Shown here: one piece after another, positions 1-8,558 of the stretch
How the letters are laid out: every line of letters begins with the position of its first letter
How positions within the stretch are numbered: position 1 is the first letter of the stretch
From: Longimicrobiales bacterium
Lineage (GTDB): Bacteria > Gemmatimonadota > Gemmatimonadetes > Longimicrobiales > Gaopeijiaceae
DNA length: 64,000 nt
Direction of reading: 5' to 3'
Assembly (NCBI GenBank): GCA_951813395.1
Contig: OX638356.1
Coordinates: 3,732,501 to 3,796,500, forward strand
Position numbers and translations under genes: made by a program
The notes under the pieces: model-generated
The model's input: only the letters and a program-made list of their open reading frames with translations
Databases searched by the model: none
Told to the model about the DNA's origin: nothing

Positions 1-699
1 GTCGCACAGCACGAACGGACCCATCGGGTGCCCGCAACCCAGGGTCAACGCGGTGTCGATGTCCTCGACCGAAGCCACCCCGCGCTCCAGTTGCCGGATC
101 GCGTCAAGCATGAACGGGACCAGGAGCAGGTTGACGACGAAGCCGGAGTTGTCCCTGGCCGCGATGGGCACCTTCCCGACCCGCCTGGAGAAGGCCCGCG
201 CCGCCTCGAAGGTTTCGTCGCTGGTCGCGATGGTCCTGACGACCTCGACCAGTTTCATGACCGGCACGGGGTTGAAGAAGTGGATGCCGATGAACCGATC
301 GGGCCGCGAAGTGGCGGCCGCCATGTCGGTCACGGTCAGTGAACTGGTGTTGGACGCGAAGATCGTTCGTTCGGGGCACACGCCGTCGAGGTAGCCGAAC
401 AGATCGTTCTTGGCCTCAAGCGATTCGACAATGGCCTCGATCACCATGTCGCAGTCGGCGAAGTCATCCAGGGAAGTGGTGAAGGCGATGCGCGCGAGAA
501 TCTCGTCGCGCCCGGCTGTATCGAGCTTCCCCTTCGACATGGCCCGCTCGAGCGACTTGTCCACACGGGCGCGCCCTGCGGAGATCGCCTCCGCGTCGAC
601 CTCGCGCACGACCACGTCGCACCCGGCCCGGGCCGCGACTTCCACAATGCCGCTGCCCATGAGTCCGCAACCGGCAACGCCCAATCTCCTGATCTCCAA
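1..699 (-). CDS. 3-hydroxyacyl-CoA dehydrogenase (3-hydroxybutyryl-CoA type), C-terminus cut by window edge
   Basis: This enzyme oxidises 3-hydroxyacyl-CoA to 3-ketoacyl-CoA with NAD in beta-oxidation or butanoate/PHB-type metabolism. The visible 233 codons start with the Rossmann motif GVAGCGLMGSG (GxGxxG, residues 7-17). They continue with NTSSL, with GIHFFNPVPVMKLVEV (catalytic His region) and with the RDNSGFVVN motif. All are diagnostic of this family, which is usually about 285-300 residues, so some 50-60 residues lie beyond base 1. I chose the TTG at 699 because AGGAG sits 8 bases upstream and the Rossmann strand begins right after it. The gene lies 24 bases behind the membrane protein at 724-1572 and in the same direction as the thiolase, which makes the consecutive reaction. 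Family assignment is firm; chain-length specificity is not. Confidence 0.93.
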   Translation of the reverse strand, partial: MEIRRLGVAGCGLMGSGIVEVAARAGCDVVVREVDAEAISAGRARVDKSLERAMSKGKLDTAGRDEILARIAFTTSLDDFADCDMVIEAIVESLEAKNDLFGYLDGVCPERTIFASNTSSLTVTDMAAATSRPDRFIGIHFFNPVPVMKLVEVVRTIATSDETFEAARAFSRRVGKVPIAARDNSGFVVNLLLVPFMLDAIRQLERGVASVEDIDTALTLGCGHPMGPFVLCD

Positions 700-723
700 T
701 TCGGATCTCCTCACTTTGCAGGG

Positions 724-1572
724 TCAGTATTCGTCCTTGCCCATCATCTCGCGGGCCACGCCGTGGAAGTGGCGCCGCACCCATCGCCGCCACGCCGGCG
801 GAGGGGGTTCCAGTCCTCCGTCGCTCTCGAGTCCGTCGAGTATGCCCTCCACCTCCAAGTGTACTTCGCCGAGCCTCCGCTGGAACCCCTGGGCCACCAG
901 ACTGGCCACTACCACCGCGATGGCGACCCCGGCCGCTATGCCGCCCGCGGCCGCCACGGGCAGCGTAGCCACCAGAGCAAGGCCGACGCCGACTCCGACC
1001 CCGGCGGCTGCACCGGCCATCCCGCCGCCCAGCACGGCCCCCGTCCTGTATTTTCCGGCCAGGCCGGGATCGACGACGATGTCCACCTGAGTGGATTCCG
1101 GGCCCATTTCGTCCAGGCGCACCTCCACCATCCGCGACGCTGCCACGTAGTGCTGCCGGGATGTCGAACTGGCCGCCCGCGCCACCCGCGACGCCCAATC
1201 GATGGCGGGACGGTACTGGAGCAGATCCTCCCTTTGGCGCACGCGCTGCAAGAGCTGGCCGCCCACCATGAAGTCGTCCAGTTCGCGGAGGATCCGTGCG
1301 CGCGGCCGCTCCACCGTCCGGCCCGAACGGATCTCGCCGGTCGCCAGGAGTGCCCGCATTCGGCCGCGGCCCGAGCGGAACTCTGCCAGTGCGCTGCGCA
1401 CATGACGATCCGCCAACCCGACTTCACGTCCAATGCGGACCAGCTCGGCCTCCGTGAACTCCTCTTCCGACCCCCCCGGCTCGGCCGCGGCGAGCTCCGA
1501 GGCCCGCCGCATCACTTCGTCGAAGTCGCGCCTCGACAGCGTTGCCTTACCGCTCATTCGCCCATCCGGCAT
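724..1572 (-). CDS. Hypothetical two-helix membrane protein
   Basis: I do not recognise a named family. The 282 residues begin with a charged, helical, soluble part (residues 10-95, rich in Arg/Glu, with FTEAELVRIGREVGL resembling a small helical regulatory motif). A central mixed region follows. Near residues 180-230 there is a glycine/alanine/valine-rich stretch long enough for two membrane passes (AGAAAGVGVGVGLALVATL, then AAGVAIAVVVASLV). A polar amphipathic tail ends the protein. It sits 12 bases after the thiolase stop and 24 bases before the dehydrogenase start, so it is co-transcribed with both. A role in fatty-acid metabolism is not implied by the sequence. The in-frame ATG five codons downstream is a possible alternative start. 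Confidence 0.75.
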   Translation of the reverse strand: MPDGRMSGKATLSRRDFDEVMRRASELAAAEPGGSEEEFTEAELVRIGREVGLADRHVRSALAEFRSGRGRMRALLATGEIRSGRTVERPRARILRELDDFMVGGQLLQRVRQREDLLQYRPAIDWASRVARAASSTSRQHYVAASRMVEVRLDEMGPESTQVDIVVDPGLAGKYRTGAVLGGGMAGAAAGVGVGVGLALVATLPVAAAGGIAAGVAIAVVVASLVAQGFQRRLGEVHLEVEGILDGLESDGGLEPPPPAWRRWVRRHFHGVAREMMGKDEY

Positions 1573-1584
1573 GCCCCGACCCTG

Positions 1585-2790
1585 TCAGTACGCTTCCACC
1601 ACCACGGCTCCACCCTGTCCGCCTCCGATGCAGGCCGCGCCGAGTCCATACCGTACGCCCCGCCGGCGCAGCTCATGAAGCAGATGCAGCGTGATCCTGG
1701 TTCCCGAGGCCGCAAGCGGATGGGTGATTGCGATCGCACCGCCGTCGACGTTCGTGCGTTCGGGATCGAGTCCCAACTCCTTTTCGACGGCCTTGTACTG
1801 GGGCGCAAAGGCCTCGTTCACCTCGACAAGGTCCATGTCGTCCAGGCCCAGTCCGGCGGCGGACAGTGCAGCGCGGGCGGCCGGAGCGGGTCCGATCCCC
1901 ATGATCCTCGGGTCGACGCCGGCGAAACCCCATGACACCAGCCGTCCGATCGGGGACGCCCCGTTCGCCCGGGCCCACCCCCGCTCCGCAAGCACCACCG
2001 ACGCGGAGCCGTCGCCGATGCCGCTGGCGTTTCCCGCCGTGACCAGTCCGTCCTTGCGGAAGTAGGGCCTCAGCCGCCCCAGGCTCTCCATGGTGGTATC
2101 CGGCCGCATGTGCTCGTCGATCGCGAACCGCGACTCGCCCCTGCGCGACTTTACCGTAACCGGCGAGACCTCGGCGTCGTAGCGGCCGGCGTCCCACGCG
2201 GCCTTCGCGCGCCGCTGACTGTTGACGGCAACCTGGTCCGCCTCTTCCCGGGTCACCTCGTACCGGTCCGCGAGTTCTTCGGCGGTCTGCGCCATGCTCA
2301 GGCCGCAGTGCGAGTCCGTAAGGGCCTCCCAGAGCACGTCGTGGAAGCCGTCTGCCGCGGGTCCCAGCCGCAAGCCGCCCCACCTCGCGCCGCGCACGAC
2401 GTGAGGGGCCTGGCTCATGGATTCCGCGCCGCCGCAAAGGGTCACGTCCGCGCCGCCGAGCAGAATCTCCTGGGCACCCGATACCACGGCCTGGAAGCCT
2501 GATCCGCACAGGCGGTTCACCGTGAGGGCGCCGACTTCCTGGGGAACGCCCGCGCGCAGGCCGACGTGCCGGGCGAGATAGATCGCGTCGGCGGAGGTCT
2601 GCAACGCGTTGCCGTAAAAGACGTGGCCCACCTGCGCGGGCTCGATGCCGGCGTCCTGGAGCGCCGCCTCCGCCGACAGAACGCCGAGATCCGTGGCGGT
2701 GAAGTCCTTCAGCGCACCGCCGAAGGTTCCAAAGGGAGTCCGTGTTCCCGAGAGGAAGACGACCTCCGTGTCAAATCCATGAGTCCCCAT
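1585..2790 (-). CDS. Acetyl-CoA C-acyltransferase (thiolase)
   Basis: Thiolases condense two acyl-CoAs or cleave 3-ketoacyl-CoA. This 401-residue protein has the usual family length. The acyl-accepting cysteine is Cys95 in NRLCGSGFQ. The C-terminal motifs are THPLAASG (His357; canonical is GHPxGxSG) and CIGGGQGG (Cys387). GGAESMS and NEAFAPQ are further family signatures. The ATG at 2790 has GGAG seven bases upstream. It is the middle gene of a cassette: thiolase, membrane protein, 3-hydroxyacyl-CoA dehydrogenase. This suggests beta-oxidation or its reversal in acetoacetyl-CoA/3-hydroxybutyryl-CoA formation. The change of GHPxGxSG to THPLAASG is a mild departure from typical biosynthetic thiolases. 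Degradative versus biosynthetic direction cannot be read from sequence. Confidence 0.95.
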   Translation of the reverse strand: MGTHGFDTEVVFLSGTRTPFGTFGGALKDFTATDLGVLSAEAALQDAGIEPAQVGHVFYGNALQTSADAIYLARHVGLRAGVPQEVGALTVNRLCGSGFQAVVSGAQEILLGGADVTLCGGAESMSQAPHVVRGARWGGLRLGPAADGFHDVLWEALTDSHCGLSMAQTAEELADRYEVTREEADQVAVNSQRRAKAAWDAGRYDAEVSPVTVKSRRGESRFAIDEHMRPDTTMESLGRLRPYFRKDGLVTAGNASGIGDGSASVVLAERGWARANGASPIGRLVSWGFAGVDPRIMGIGPAPAARAALSAAGLGLDDMDLVEVNEAFAPQYKAVEKELGLDPERTNVDGGAIAITHPLAASGTRITLHLLHELRRRGVRYGLGAACIGGGQGGAVVVEAY

Positions 2791-2848
2791 CCCTAAACTC
2801 CATGACTGCGTCGATCAAGTCGCCGAAATGCGCGAAACACCGGTAAAC

Positions 2849-3910
2849 CTAACCGGATGCCGTGTGGAGAAGCCGCGCCGCCATCCATCCTCCAACCTCC
2901 CCCGTCGTGGCGGTACCCCCCAGGTCGGGCGTCGTGACGTCCGCCTCGAACGATGCACGAATGCAGTCGTCCACGTCGGCCGCGGCCTCGTCCATGCCGA
3001 GGTGCGCGAATACGAGGCTCACGCAGGCCACCGCAGCCACCGGATTCGCAACACCCTTGCCCGCGATGTCCGGTGCGGATCCATGGACCGGTTCAAACAG
3101 GGCCCAGGACCCCGGGTTGATGTTGCCCGAGGGCGCGAGACCCAGGCCACCGGTCACCTGCGCGGCCAGATCGCTCAGGATGTCGCCGAAGAGGTTCGAG
3201 GTCACCACCACCTCGTAGCGCTGCGGCCGGCGGACCAGGTCCATGGCCATGGCATCGACATACATGGCGTCGCGATCGATGGCCGGGAATTCGCCTCCGA
3301 CCTCGGCGAAGACACGCCGCCACAGTCCCCCTTCGTACGCGAGCACGTTGGCCTTGTCCACCAGCGTGACACTCGTGCGCCCGGTTGCCCATGCATGCTC
3401 GAAGGCGGCCCTGACAATGCGCTCGACGCCCTTGTACGTGTTGAGGCTTTCCTCGATCGCGACCTCGTCCGTCGTACCGGTCTTGAAACTGCCTCCCAGG
3501 CCCGCGTAGAGTCCCTCGGTGTTCTCCCTGAAAAAGACGATGTCGGTGGACGGATCAGGGCGCCGGAGCGGGGACAGGGCCGGCACGAGGAGCTTGCAGG
3601 GTCGGTAGTTGATGTACAGGTCCGCGAAAAACCGCAGGCCGAGCAGGATATCGTGGGCGTGAACGTTGTCGGGGACGCGCGGGTCGCCGAGCGCGCCGAG
3701 AAGCGCCGCATCGTAGTCGCCGACGAGACGGTCGCGGTCTTCGGGAGTCAGCGTCGTGCCGTCGCGCAGGTAGCGGTCCGCGCCGAGATCCCAGTCGTCA
3801 AGGGTGAGGTCAAGACCGTGCTTCTCGGCAGCGGCGCGCATCACCCCGTCCGCCGCGCGCACGACTTCGGGACCGATTCCGTCCCCGGGGATCAGTGCGA
3901 TACGGGCCAC
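2849..3910 (-). CDS. Isocitrate/isopropylmalate dehydrogenase family protein
   Basis: A member of the beta-decarboxylating 2-hydroxyacid dehydrogenases, which oxidise a 2-hydroxyacid and then decarboxylate it with NAD(P) and Mg2+. The first residues ARIALIPGDGIGPEV are the family N-terminus, so I start at the GTG at 3910 (353 residues) although the frame stays open upstream. FRENTEGLYAG near residue 130 replaces the RELTGGIYFG loop of true LeuB and resembles isocitrate, homoisocitrate or tartrate dehydrogenases. The metal-site helix SNLFGDILSDLAAQ and the cofactor motif EPVHGSAPDIAGKG are intact. No leuA, leuC or leuD lies nearby, so the substrate is uncertain. It sits 70 bases behind the zinc-ribbon gene and 58 bases ahead of the thiolase. 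Confidence 0.9.
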   Translation of the reverse strand: MARIALIPGDGIGPEVVRAADGVMRAAAEKHGLDLTLDDWDLGADRYLRDGTTLTPEDRDRLVGDYDAALLGALGDPRVPDNVHAHDILLGLRFFADLYINYRPCKLLVPALSPLRRPDPSTDIVFFRENTEGLYAGLGGSFKTGTTDEVAIEESLNTYKGVERIVRAAFEHAWATGRTSVTLVDKANVLAYEGGLWRRVFAEVGGEFPAIDRDAMYVDAMAMDLVRRPQRYEVVVTSNLFGDILSDLAAQVTGGLGLAPSGNINPGSWALFEPVHGSAPDIAGKGVANPVAAVACVSLVFAHLGMDEAAADVDDCIRASFEADVTTPDLGGTATTGEVGGWMAARLLHTASG

Positions 3911-3980
3911 TGGCGAACGTGCGTGCGTCGGAGCCGGCGCCCTGACAACAGGTCTCCGCCCGATCCGTTCAGACAGACGG

Positions 3981-4355
3981 CTACGGTACTCTCCCGAACA
4001 TGATGTTGCAGCGGGGGCAGAAGAAGTCCTTGCCGCGCCGCACCAGGGGCGGGCCCAGTTCTCCGCGCGGACACATCGGGTCCAGGCCCTCGTCCGCCTG
4101 GATCCTGACCTTGCGCCGCTCTCGCCATGTACTGATTCGCAGAGGCAACTGGTACCGCAGCGCCGATGTCTTGCATTCGAAGAGGACGGTGCTGGTGCCG
4201 TCAGGCTCCGCGCGTACACCGAGGTCCATCAGGAACCCGCCCATGGGGGAGGGCACCTGGCGTCCGCTGCAATGCAAACGCTCCATCTTCTTGACTTCCG
4301 GCAACTCCGCGACGCCGAACCCCACGGGTCCGGGCTTCTTGTCGTCCGCGTCCAA
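3981..4355 (-). CDS. Hypothetical zinc-ribbon protein
   Basis: A 124-residue soluble protein with no family I can name. Its C-terminal 35 residues contain MCPRG, a 15-residue spacer, then CPRCN, which would form a one-sided or treble zinc ribbon. The N-terminal half has a single cysteine (LHCSG) and a predicted beta-rich core (TSTVLFECKTSALRYQLPL). The TTG start at 4355 directly follows the TGA of the upstream hydrolase gene, and GGAGGGG lies four bases before it. The start is therefore well supported and the gene is translationally coupled. The location inside a metabolic operon gives no clear clue to function. Confidence 0.8.
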   Translation of the reverse strand: MDADDKKPGPVGFGVAELPEVKKMERLHCSGRQVPSPMGGFLMDLGVRAEPDGTSTVLFECKTSALRYQLPLRISTWRERRKVRIQADEGLDPMCPRGELGPPLVRRGKDFFCPRCNIMFGRVP

Positions 4356-5456
4356 TCAACCCCTCCGCTCGAACAGGTAGGCCAGGTCGTCGTGGCGGGT
4401 CTCCCCGTCGCTGCACACCGCATACCGGCCGCCGGAATAGATGGCTGCGCCGCCGTATTCGCCGTTCTTGTTGATCGCGTAGTAGTTCACGTTGAAGCTC
4501 GGACGCCCTTCCGCGTTCCGAAGCCGGTCCTCCGTGGTGAAGGTCACGATACGCCGAAGCGCCTCGAGGCACGCGTCGGTCGGTGACATTCCCCCGCGCA
4601 TCAGTTCGACGACCGAGTGCGAGCCGCATGTCTTGATCACCGCCTCGCCACGGCCCGTCGACCCGCACGCGCCGACATCGTTGTCCACGTAGAGGCCGGC
4701 TCCCACGATCGGCGAGTCGCCGACGCGGCCCGGGATCTTGTAGGACAATCCCGAAGTGGTCGTGACGCCCGAGAGATCGCCGTCGGCGTTGATGACGTTG
4801 CAGTTGATCGTTCCCAGCGGGCGCACCCCGTCGTGCGAGTCGAGCAGTGACAGTCCGTAGTCGTCCCCGTCTTCGAAAGGCGGCGCCCTGAGCCCCGATT
4901 CCTCCGGCGTCAGGTAGTCGTCGCTGCTGCTCATCCGGGCCCGCCACTCGATCCATCGGCGCCTGGAACGCTCGGTCAACAGGTCCTCCAGCTGGTGCCC
5001 CATGGACACCGCGAAGCGTTGCGCGCCCTCGCCGACAAGCAACACGTGATCCGTGTACCGCATGACGTCGACAGCCACCCGGGACGGAGTCTTGATGCCC
5101 TCCAGACACGCGACCGCCCCGGCGCCCCTGCTGGGGCCGTGCATTACCGATGAATCGAGCTGCACGACACCGTCCAGGTTCGGGAGACCGCCGAAGCCGA
5201 CGGAGGAGTCGCCGGGATCGCGCTCCACGATGTTCACGCCTTGCACCACCGCATCCAGCGTGTCGCCGCCTTCGCTCACGTTACGGACGGCCGTCGCCAC
5301 GGCCTCGAGTCCGTTTCCGCTCGCCACGGCAACAGGGCTGACCACGCTTCTGCGCACGGCCGGCGCACCGCGCAACGGTTCCGCGGATCCGAGGCCGACT
5401 GCGGCACCAACGCCGACCCCGGCAGAGGTCTTGAGAAAGTCACGGCGACTGGTCAT
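4356..5456 (-). CDS. N4-(beta-N-acetylglucosaminyl)-L-asparaginase family (Ntn hydrolase), Tat signal
   Basis: These enzymes cleave the amide bond between Asn and GlcNAc or act as isoaspartyl/asparagine hydrolases after self-cleavage. Residues 4-9 (RRDFLK) followed by a hydrophobic stretch form a Tat signal, so the product is exported folded. By alignment with the family, Thr216 in PLGTINCN is the predicted autocleavage point and nucleophile, although human AGA has HDT in place of LGT. The downstream signatures VTTTSG and GRVGDSPIVGAG (substrate-binding Arg/Asp) are intact. I prefer the ATG at 5456 because AGGAG lies eight bases upstream; the GTG at 5465 would overlap that ribosome site. Length (366 aa) is normal. 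Peptide or glycoasparagine scavenging is the likely role. Confidence 0.92.
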   Translation of the reverse strand: MTSRRDFLKTSAGVGVGAAVGLGSAEPLRGAPAVRRSVVSPVAVASGNGLEAVATAVRNVSEGGDTLDAVVQGVNIVERDPGDSSVGFGGLPNLDGVVQLDSSVMHGPSRGAGAVACLEGIKTPSRVAVDVMRYTDHVLLVGEGAQRFAVSMGHQLEDLLTERSRRRWIEWRARMSSSDDYLTPEESGLRAPPFEDGDDYGLSLLDSHDGVRPLGTINCNVINADGDLSGVTTTSGLSYKIPGRVGDSPIVGAGLYVDNDVGACGSTGRGEAVIKTCGSHSVVELMRGGMSPTDACLEALRRIVTFTTEDRLRNAEGRPSFNVNYYAINKNGEYGGAAIYSGGRYAVCSDGETRHDDLAYLFERRG

Positions 5457-5503
5457 CGATCGCACTCCTGATGGTAAAGAGGTACTGCGCCTGAGGAATG
5501 TGG

Positions 5504-5797
5504 TCAGGCGTCCCTGGGCTCTCCCAGGATCGCCTCGCCCGGCCCGCCATCCACGGGAGTGTCGGCGGGCTCTTCTCGCCTGAGCCTGGAGATGACAGGC
5601 TTGCAGAACTGCATTCCCACGGCCTTCAGCTCGGAAAGTTCCCTGACGCCCAGATCCGGATACCGCTCCGCCAGGTATTCGATCGTTTCGGTCATCCAGG
5701 AATCCTGATCATCCACGTGCGCCTGCAACACGCCGCAACGATGAATGTGACTGAACAACTCGTCTCGGGCTCGGTCCATCGGTTCTTGCTTCGCCAC
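5504..5797 (-). CDS. Small hypothetical protein (97 aa)
   Basis: No recognised family. The sequence is acidic and helical, with HIHRCGVLQAHVDD near the start and a single later cysteine in GMQFCKPV. The last 25 residues are proline/glycine-rich and probably disordered. A very strong ribosome site (GAGGAGGAG) lies just ahead of the GTG start at 5797, which argues that it is a real gene. It is the first gene of the minus-strand series leading into the aspartylglucosaminidase-type hydrolase, 47 bases upstream of it. It is divergent from the gene at 5951. Confidence 0.75.
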   Translation of the reverse strand: MAKQEPMDRARDELFSHIHRCGVLQAHVDDQDSWMTETIEYLAERYPDLGVRELSELKAVGMQFCKPVISRLRREEPADTPVDGGPGEAILGEPRDA

Positions 5798-5950
5798 TAC
5801 TCCTCCTCATAATTGGTTCATCTTCGCGGGGTCCCGCGAAGGCCCGGGGCCGGCACAGTGGCCCGCAGGCGAAGCCAATAAAGTAGGTGAGAAGTGGATT
5901 ATGGCAAGAAACGAGAACTCGAAGCCGCGTGATTCCGCCGGTCCGGACAC

Positions 5951-6358
5951 GTGAGACTGCTTACTTTCGCCGTCTGCGATCAGGCGGCCGCCACCCCGAA
6001 TGGCAAGCTCGACCTTCACGGAGTCTTCCACGACCTCTATGCCCCGGGCTTTCCGGCGCGCCAGGACCGGATGACTCTTGTCGTGTGCATCGAGTGGGAT
6101 CGTGACGACGAGGGCCTCCATCGCCTGCGCGTCGACATCCGCGGACCCGACGGACGCCCGACCCTTACGGTCGAGGGCGAATCCGAGGTGACGCCGCGCC
6201 CCGCGGAACGGCCGCCGCCACGCACGCAGCTGGTGATGCCGCTGGAGGACGTGGTCTTTCCCGTGCCCGGACGCTACGACTTCGACATAAGGGTCAAGGG
6301 GGAGGTGATGCCGGGTCCGGTCCTCCACCTGGTGCAGGTGCCGCCCGAGACGGCGTGA
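5951..6358 (+). CDS. DUF6941-like conserved protein
   Basis: A 135-residue soluble protein. The opening RLLTFAVCDQAAATPNGKLDLHGVF and the later RQDRMTLVVCIEWDR match a small beta-sandwich family annotated as DUF6941, whose function is unknown. The pattern of alternating strands, a central proline run (PAERPPPRTQ) and a closing GRYDFDIRV strand supports a compact beta fold. The start is GTG at 5951. It stands alone between a divergent gene (5797) and a convergent methyltransferase (6377), so it probably has its own promoter in the 150-base gap, though I could not identify one. Confidence 0.75.
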   Translation: MRLLTFAVCDQAAATPNGKLDLHGVFHDLYAPGFPARQDRMTLVVCIEWDRDDEGLHRLRVDIRGPDGRPTLTVEGESEVTPRPAERPPPRTQLVMPLEDVVFPVPGRYDFDIRVKGEVMPGPVLHLVQVPPETA

Positions 6359-6376
6359 CCGGTGCGGCCGCTGGCC

Positions 6377-6913
6377 TCACGGCAAGGGCAGCCGCAGGGC
6401 GCCCGTCGCCTTGAGCACGAGCAGAATCACTCCGCCGGCCGCTCCCAGGGCGGCCTCGTACTCCCGGTTTCGCATGTAGCGTGCCCGGGAAAAACCTCTC
6501 GTTTCGATTCCGGGACCGGGTGTTGGACGGTACGGCGAAAGTCGCGGAAGGAATCCGGGCACCGAATCGCGATAGTGACGGTAGCCATCCCGGAACCTGG
6601 CCTCAAGGCCCGCCTGCTCGCGCGCCATCAGCGGCCCGTAGACCAGCGCGAAATAGCCGAGAAAGATCACCGCGAACACGGGCCGGGCGCCGGCCACGGC
6701 AGCGCCGATGCCCAGCAGGAAGCTCCCCAGATACAGTGGATTGCGGGTGAAGGCGTAGGGTCCCGAGACCGCGAGTTCCCGGTCCTTCTCCAGGACGCCG
6801 GCGGCCCAGCCGCGAACTGTCAGTCCCGCGAGCACGATGGCCCCGCCGATCCAGATGGACTCGGCGACGGGCCGGGCCATCCAGAAGAACGCGACGCCCA
6901 GGACCCACGCCAA
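6377..6913 (-). CDS. Isoprenylcysteine carboxyl methyltransferase / phospholipid methyltransferase-like membrane protein
   Basis: An integral membrane methyltransferase-like protein with about four hydrophobic helices. The motif GPYAFTRNPLYLG followed later by EARFRDGYRHYRDSVPGFLP is the SAM-binding signature of the ICMT/PEMT/NnrU superfamily. The TTG at 6913 is the conservative start. A CTG at 6946, with AAGG seven bases upstream and 17 bases after the preceding stop, would add 11 residues and complete the first helix. It closes an operon of envelope genes (glycosyltransferase, DUF3108). The substrate could be a lipid or isoprenoid, but sequence does not decide. Confidence 0.82.
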   Translation of the reverse strand: MAWVLGVAFFWMARPVAESIWIGGAIVLAGLTVRGWAAGVLEKDRELAVSGPYAFTRNPLYLGSFLLGIGAAVAGARPVFAVIFLGYFALVYGPLMAREQAGLEARFRDGYRHYRDSVPGFLPRLSPYRPTPGPGIETRGFSRARYMRNREYEAALGAAGGVILLVLKATGALRLPLP

Positions 6914-6962
6914 CCACAGCCGCAGACTGCGCGCGGCGGCTATCAGCGCGGAACCTTCCCCT

Positions 6963-7769
6963 TCACGGCCTTGTCTCCGGCTCGTCGTGCAGAATCTCTT
7001 CGAGATGCATCGTGAGGTTCACGGGCAGAAACGGCATGTCAACCTTCATGTAGACCACCACCCGGCGCTCGTCGTCCGAGAAGTGGATCTCCGCATTCCC
7101 GCCCTCCGAGAAAAGGCCGTCGGTCTGGATGAGGGGCTGCACCACAACCGTGTTGAATTCACCCGCACCCACCTCGCGTCGATCCCTGCCCAGCACATTG
7201 AGCACGATCGGGTTGCCTTCGTCCTTGTAGAACCGGTTGAAGGTGTAGCTCTGGCCCACTTCCAGGGCGAGGGTCCGTGTGAAGTACACGATCGATATGT
7301 CGTCGAGGGGCTCCGGATCGGGGAGCGCCCAGGTCGTATCGTGGTCGATCCTCTGCGCACGGAGCTCCGCGGGGAAGAATTCGTATTCGCGGTAGCGTTC
7401 CCCCTGGTCCTTCACAAAGCGCCTGGCAAACAGCCCCTCGGTGTCGATCCAGGACGTGAAGGTCTCGTCGATGCCGAATCCCAGCACGCTGCCCTTGACG
7501 CGCCACTCGGCCACGTAGGTGGGCATGCCATGAATCGTGTCGATTCCGGCGATGGTCATGTGGGCCTCTCCGACGGAGAAGATGCCGTACTTGACCTTGT
7601 ACCTCAGGTGCTCGCCGGGCGCAAACGGGACACTGACAGCCTCGGGCAACGCCCCGTTGAGCGAGTCTGTCGCCGGCGCCGTCTGGGCGCTGGCTCCCGC
7701 CACCCAGGCGGTCGCGACGACCGCGATCAGCCCCATTCCCGCGGTCAGGTGCAGACTAGCCCGCGCCAT
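6963..7769 (-). CDS. DUF3108 domain-containing exported protein
   Basis: A 268-residue protein with a signal peptide (residues 1-28, ending ASAQ), so periplasmic or outer-membrane associated. The mature part begins FAPGEHLRYKVKYGIFSVGEA and includes a long beta-rich series with REYEFFPAE. These are typical of DUF3108 proteins, a lipoprotein-binding-like beta fold found beside lipid and envelope genes. The ATG at 7769 has GGAG upstream and overlaps the end of the glycosyltransferase gene by 14 bases, which implies coupling; upstream in-frame codons lack signal-peptide character. Context with LpxL-, MsbA- and GT2-type genes suggests envelope assembly, but no activity is known. Confidence 0.88.
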   Translation of the reverse strand: MARASLHLTAGMGLIAVVATAWVAGASAQTAPATDSLNGALPEAVSVPFAPGEHLRYKVKYGIFSVGEAHMTIAGIDTIHGMPTYVAEWRVKGSVLGFGIDETFTSWIDTEGLFARRFVKDQGERYREYEFFPAELRAQRIDHDTTWALPDPEPLDDISIVYFTRTLALEVGQSYTFNRFYKDEGNPIVLNVLGRDRREVGAGEFNTVVVQPLIQTDGLFSEGGNAEIHFSDDERRVVVYMKVDMPFLPVNLTMHLEEILHDEPETRP

Positions 7770-8508
7770 GTCGTTCCGGCTCCAGCCGAGGAGCTCTTCG
7801 CAACCGCAGGATCTCGCGCATTGTCTGCAGGACACGCACCCTCGTGCGGCGCGGCCGCAGGTCGTATCGTCGGGTGAGCGGGACGTGCGCGATCCGGCGC
7901 GCATACGGGGTCAGCACCTTCATCAACTCCGCGTTGGCGGCCCAGCCGTCGGTGCTGACCAGAGGCCGGTCGCCGACTTCCCGTATCGCCTTCCTGACGA
8001 CGATCACCCTGTAGGCCCGGAAGCCGACAAGCCAATCGCCGCCCGAAGTGCCCGACACCATCCGGCCGATCGCCATGCCGCCCAGCCAATGGGCGAAACG
8101 GACGCGGCGGGGCACGTCCGCCACCCCCTTCGAGGACTCTGCCGCCACGATGTCCGCGCCTCCTTCGAAGGTCTTGATGAGCGCGTGGAGGTGCTCCGGG
8201 TGCTCCGTGAAATCGCCCTGCATGGTGACGATCGCGTCGCGCTTCGGGTAGCGCGTCCGGCCGGCGGCCGCCCGCAACAGCTTCTCCATGGCGCGACCGT
8301 ACCCGATGGACCGCCGCTCGGTGAGCACCGTCAGCGGCATCACTCGCCTGTATTTCTCCAGCAGCGCCCTGGTCCCGTCCCTGGAAGCGTCATCGAGCAC
8401 AAGGACGTGGAAGTCGCGCCCCAGTTCTCCCATGACGTGCCGGATCTTCCAGAGCAGTACGCCGATGGTGCGGTCCTCGTCCCTGCAGGGAATACAGATA
8501 TGGATCAT
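7756..8508 (-). CDS. Family 2 glycosyltransferase (DPM1-like)
   Basis: A GT-A fold glycosyltransferase. Visible motifs are MIHICIPCRDEDRTI at the start (nucleotide-binding beta1), VLDDASRDGT (the nucleotide-binding Asp-Asp pair) and AIVTMQGDFTEHPE (the DxD-like position as GDF). The 250-residue length matches dolichol-phosphate-mannose-synthase-like cytosolic enzymes without membrane helices. The C-terminus is Arg-rich. Position between an LpxL-type acyltransferase and a DUF3108 protein suggests transfer of a sugar to a lipid carrier or a lipid A-like molecule. Donor and acceptor are unknown. Confidence 0.9.
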   Translation of the reverse strand: MIHICIPCRDEDRTIGVLLWKIRHVMGELGRDFHVLVLDDASRDGTRALLEKYRRVMPLTVLTERRSIGYGRAMEKLLRAAAGRTRYPKRDAIVTMQGDFTEHPEHLHALIKTFEGGADIVAAESSKGVADVPRRVRFAHWLGGMAIGRMVSGTSGGDWLVGFRAYRVIVVRKAIREVGDRPLVSTDGWAANAELMKVLTPYARRIAHVPLTRRYDLRPRRTRVRVLQTMREILRLRRAPRLEPERHGAG

Positions 8509-8558
8509 GGATTCCGGAGTTCGATGGGATGGTGGAGAATGAATCTACACCAAACGCT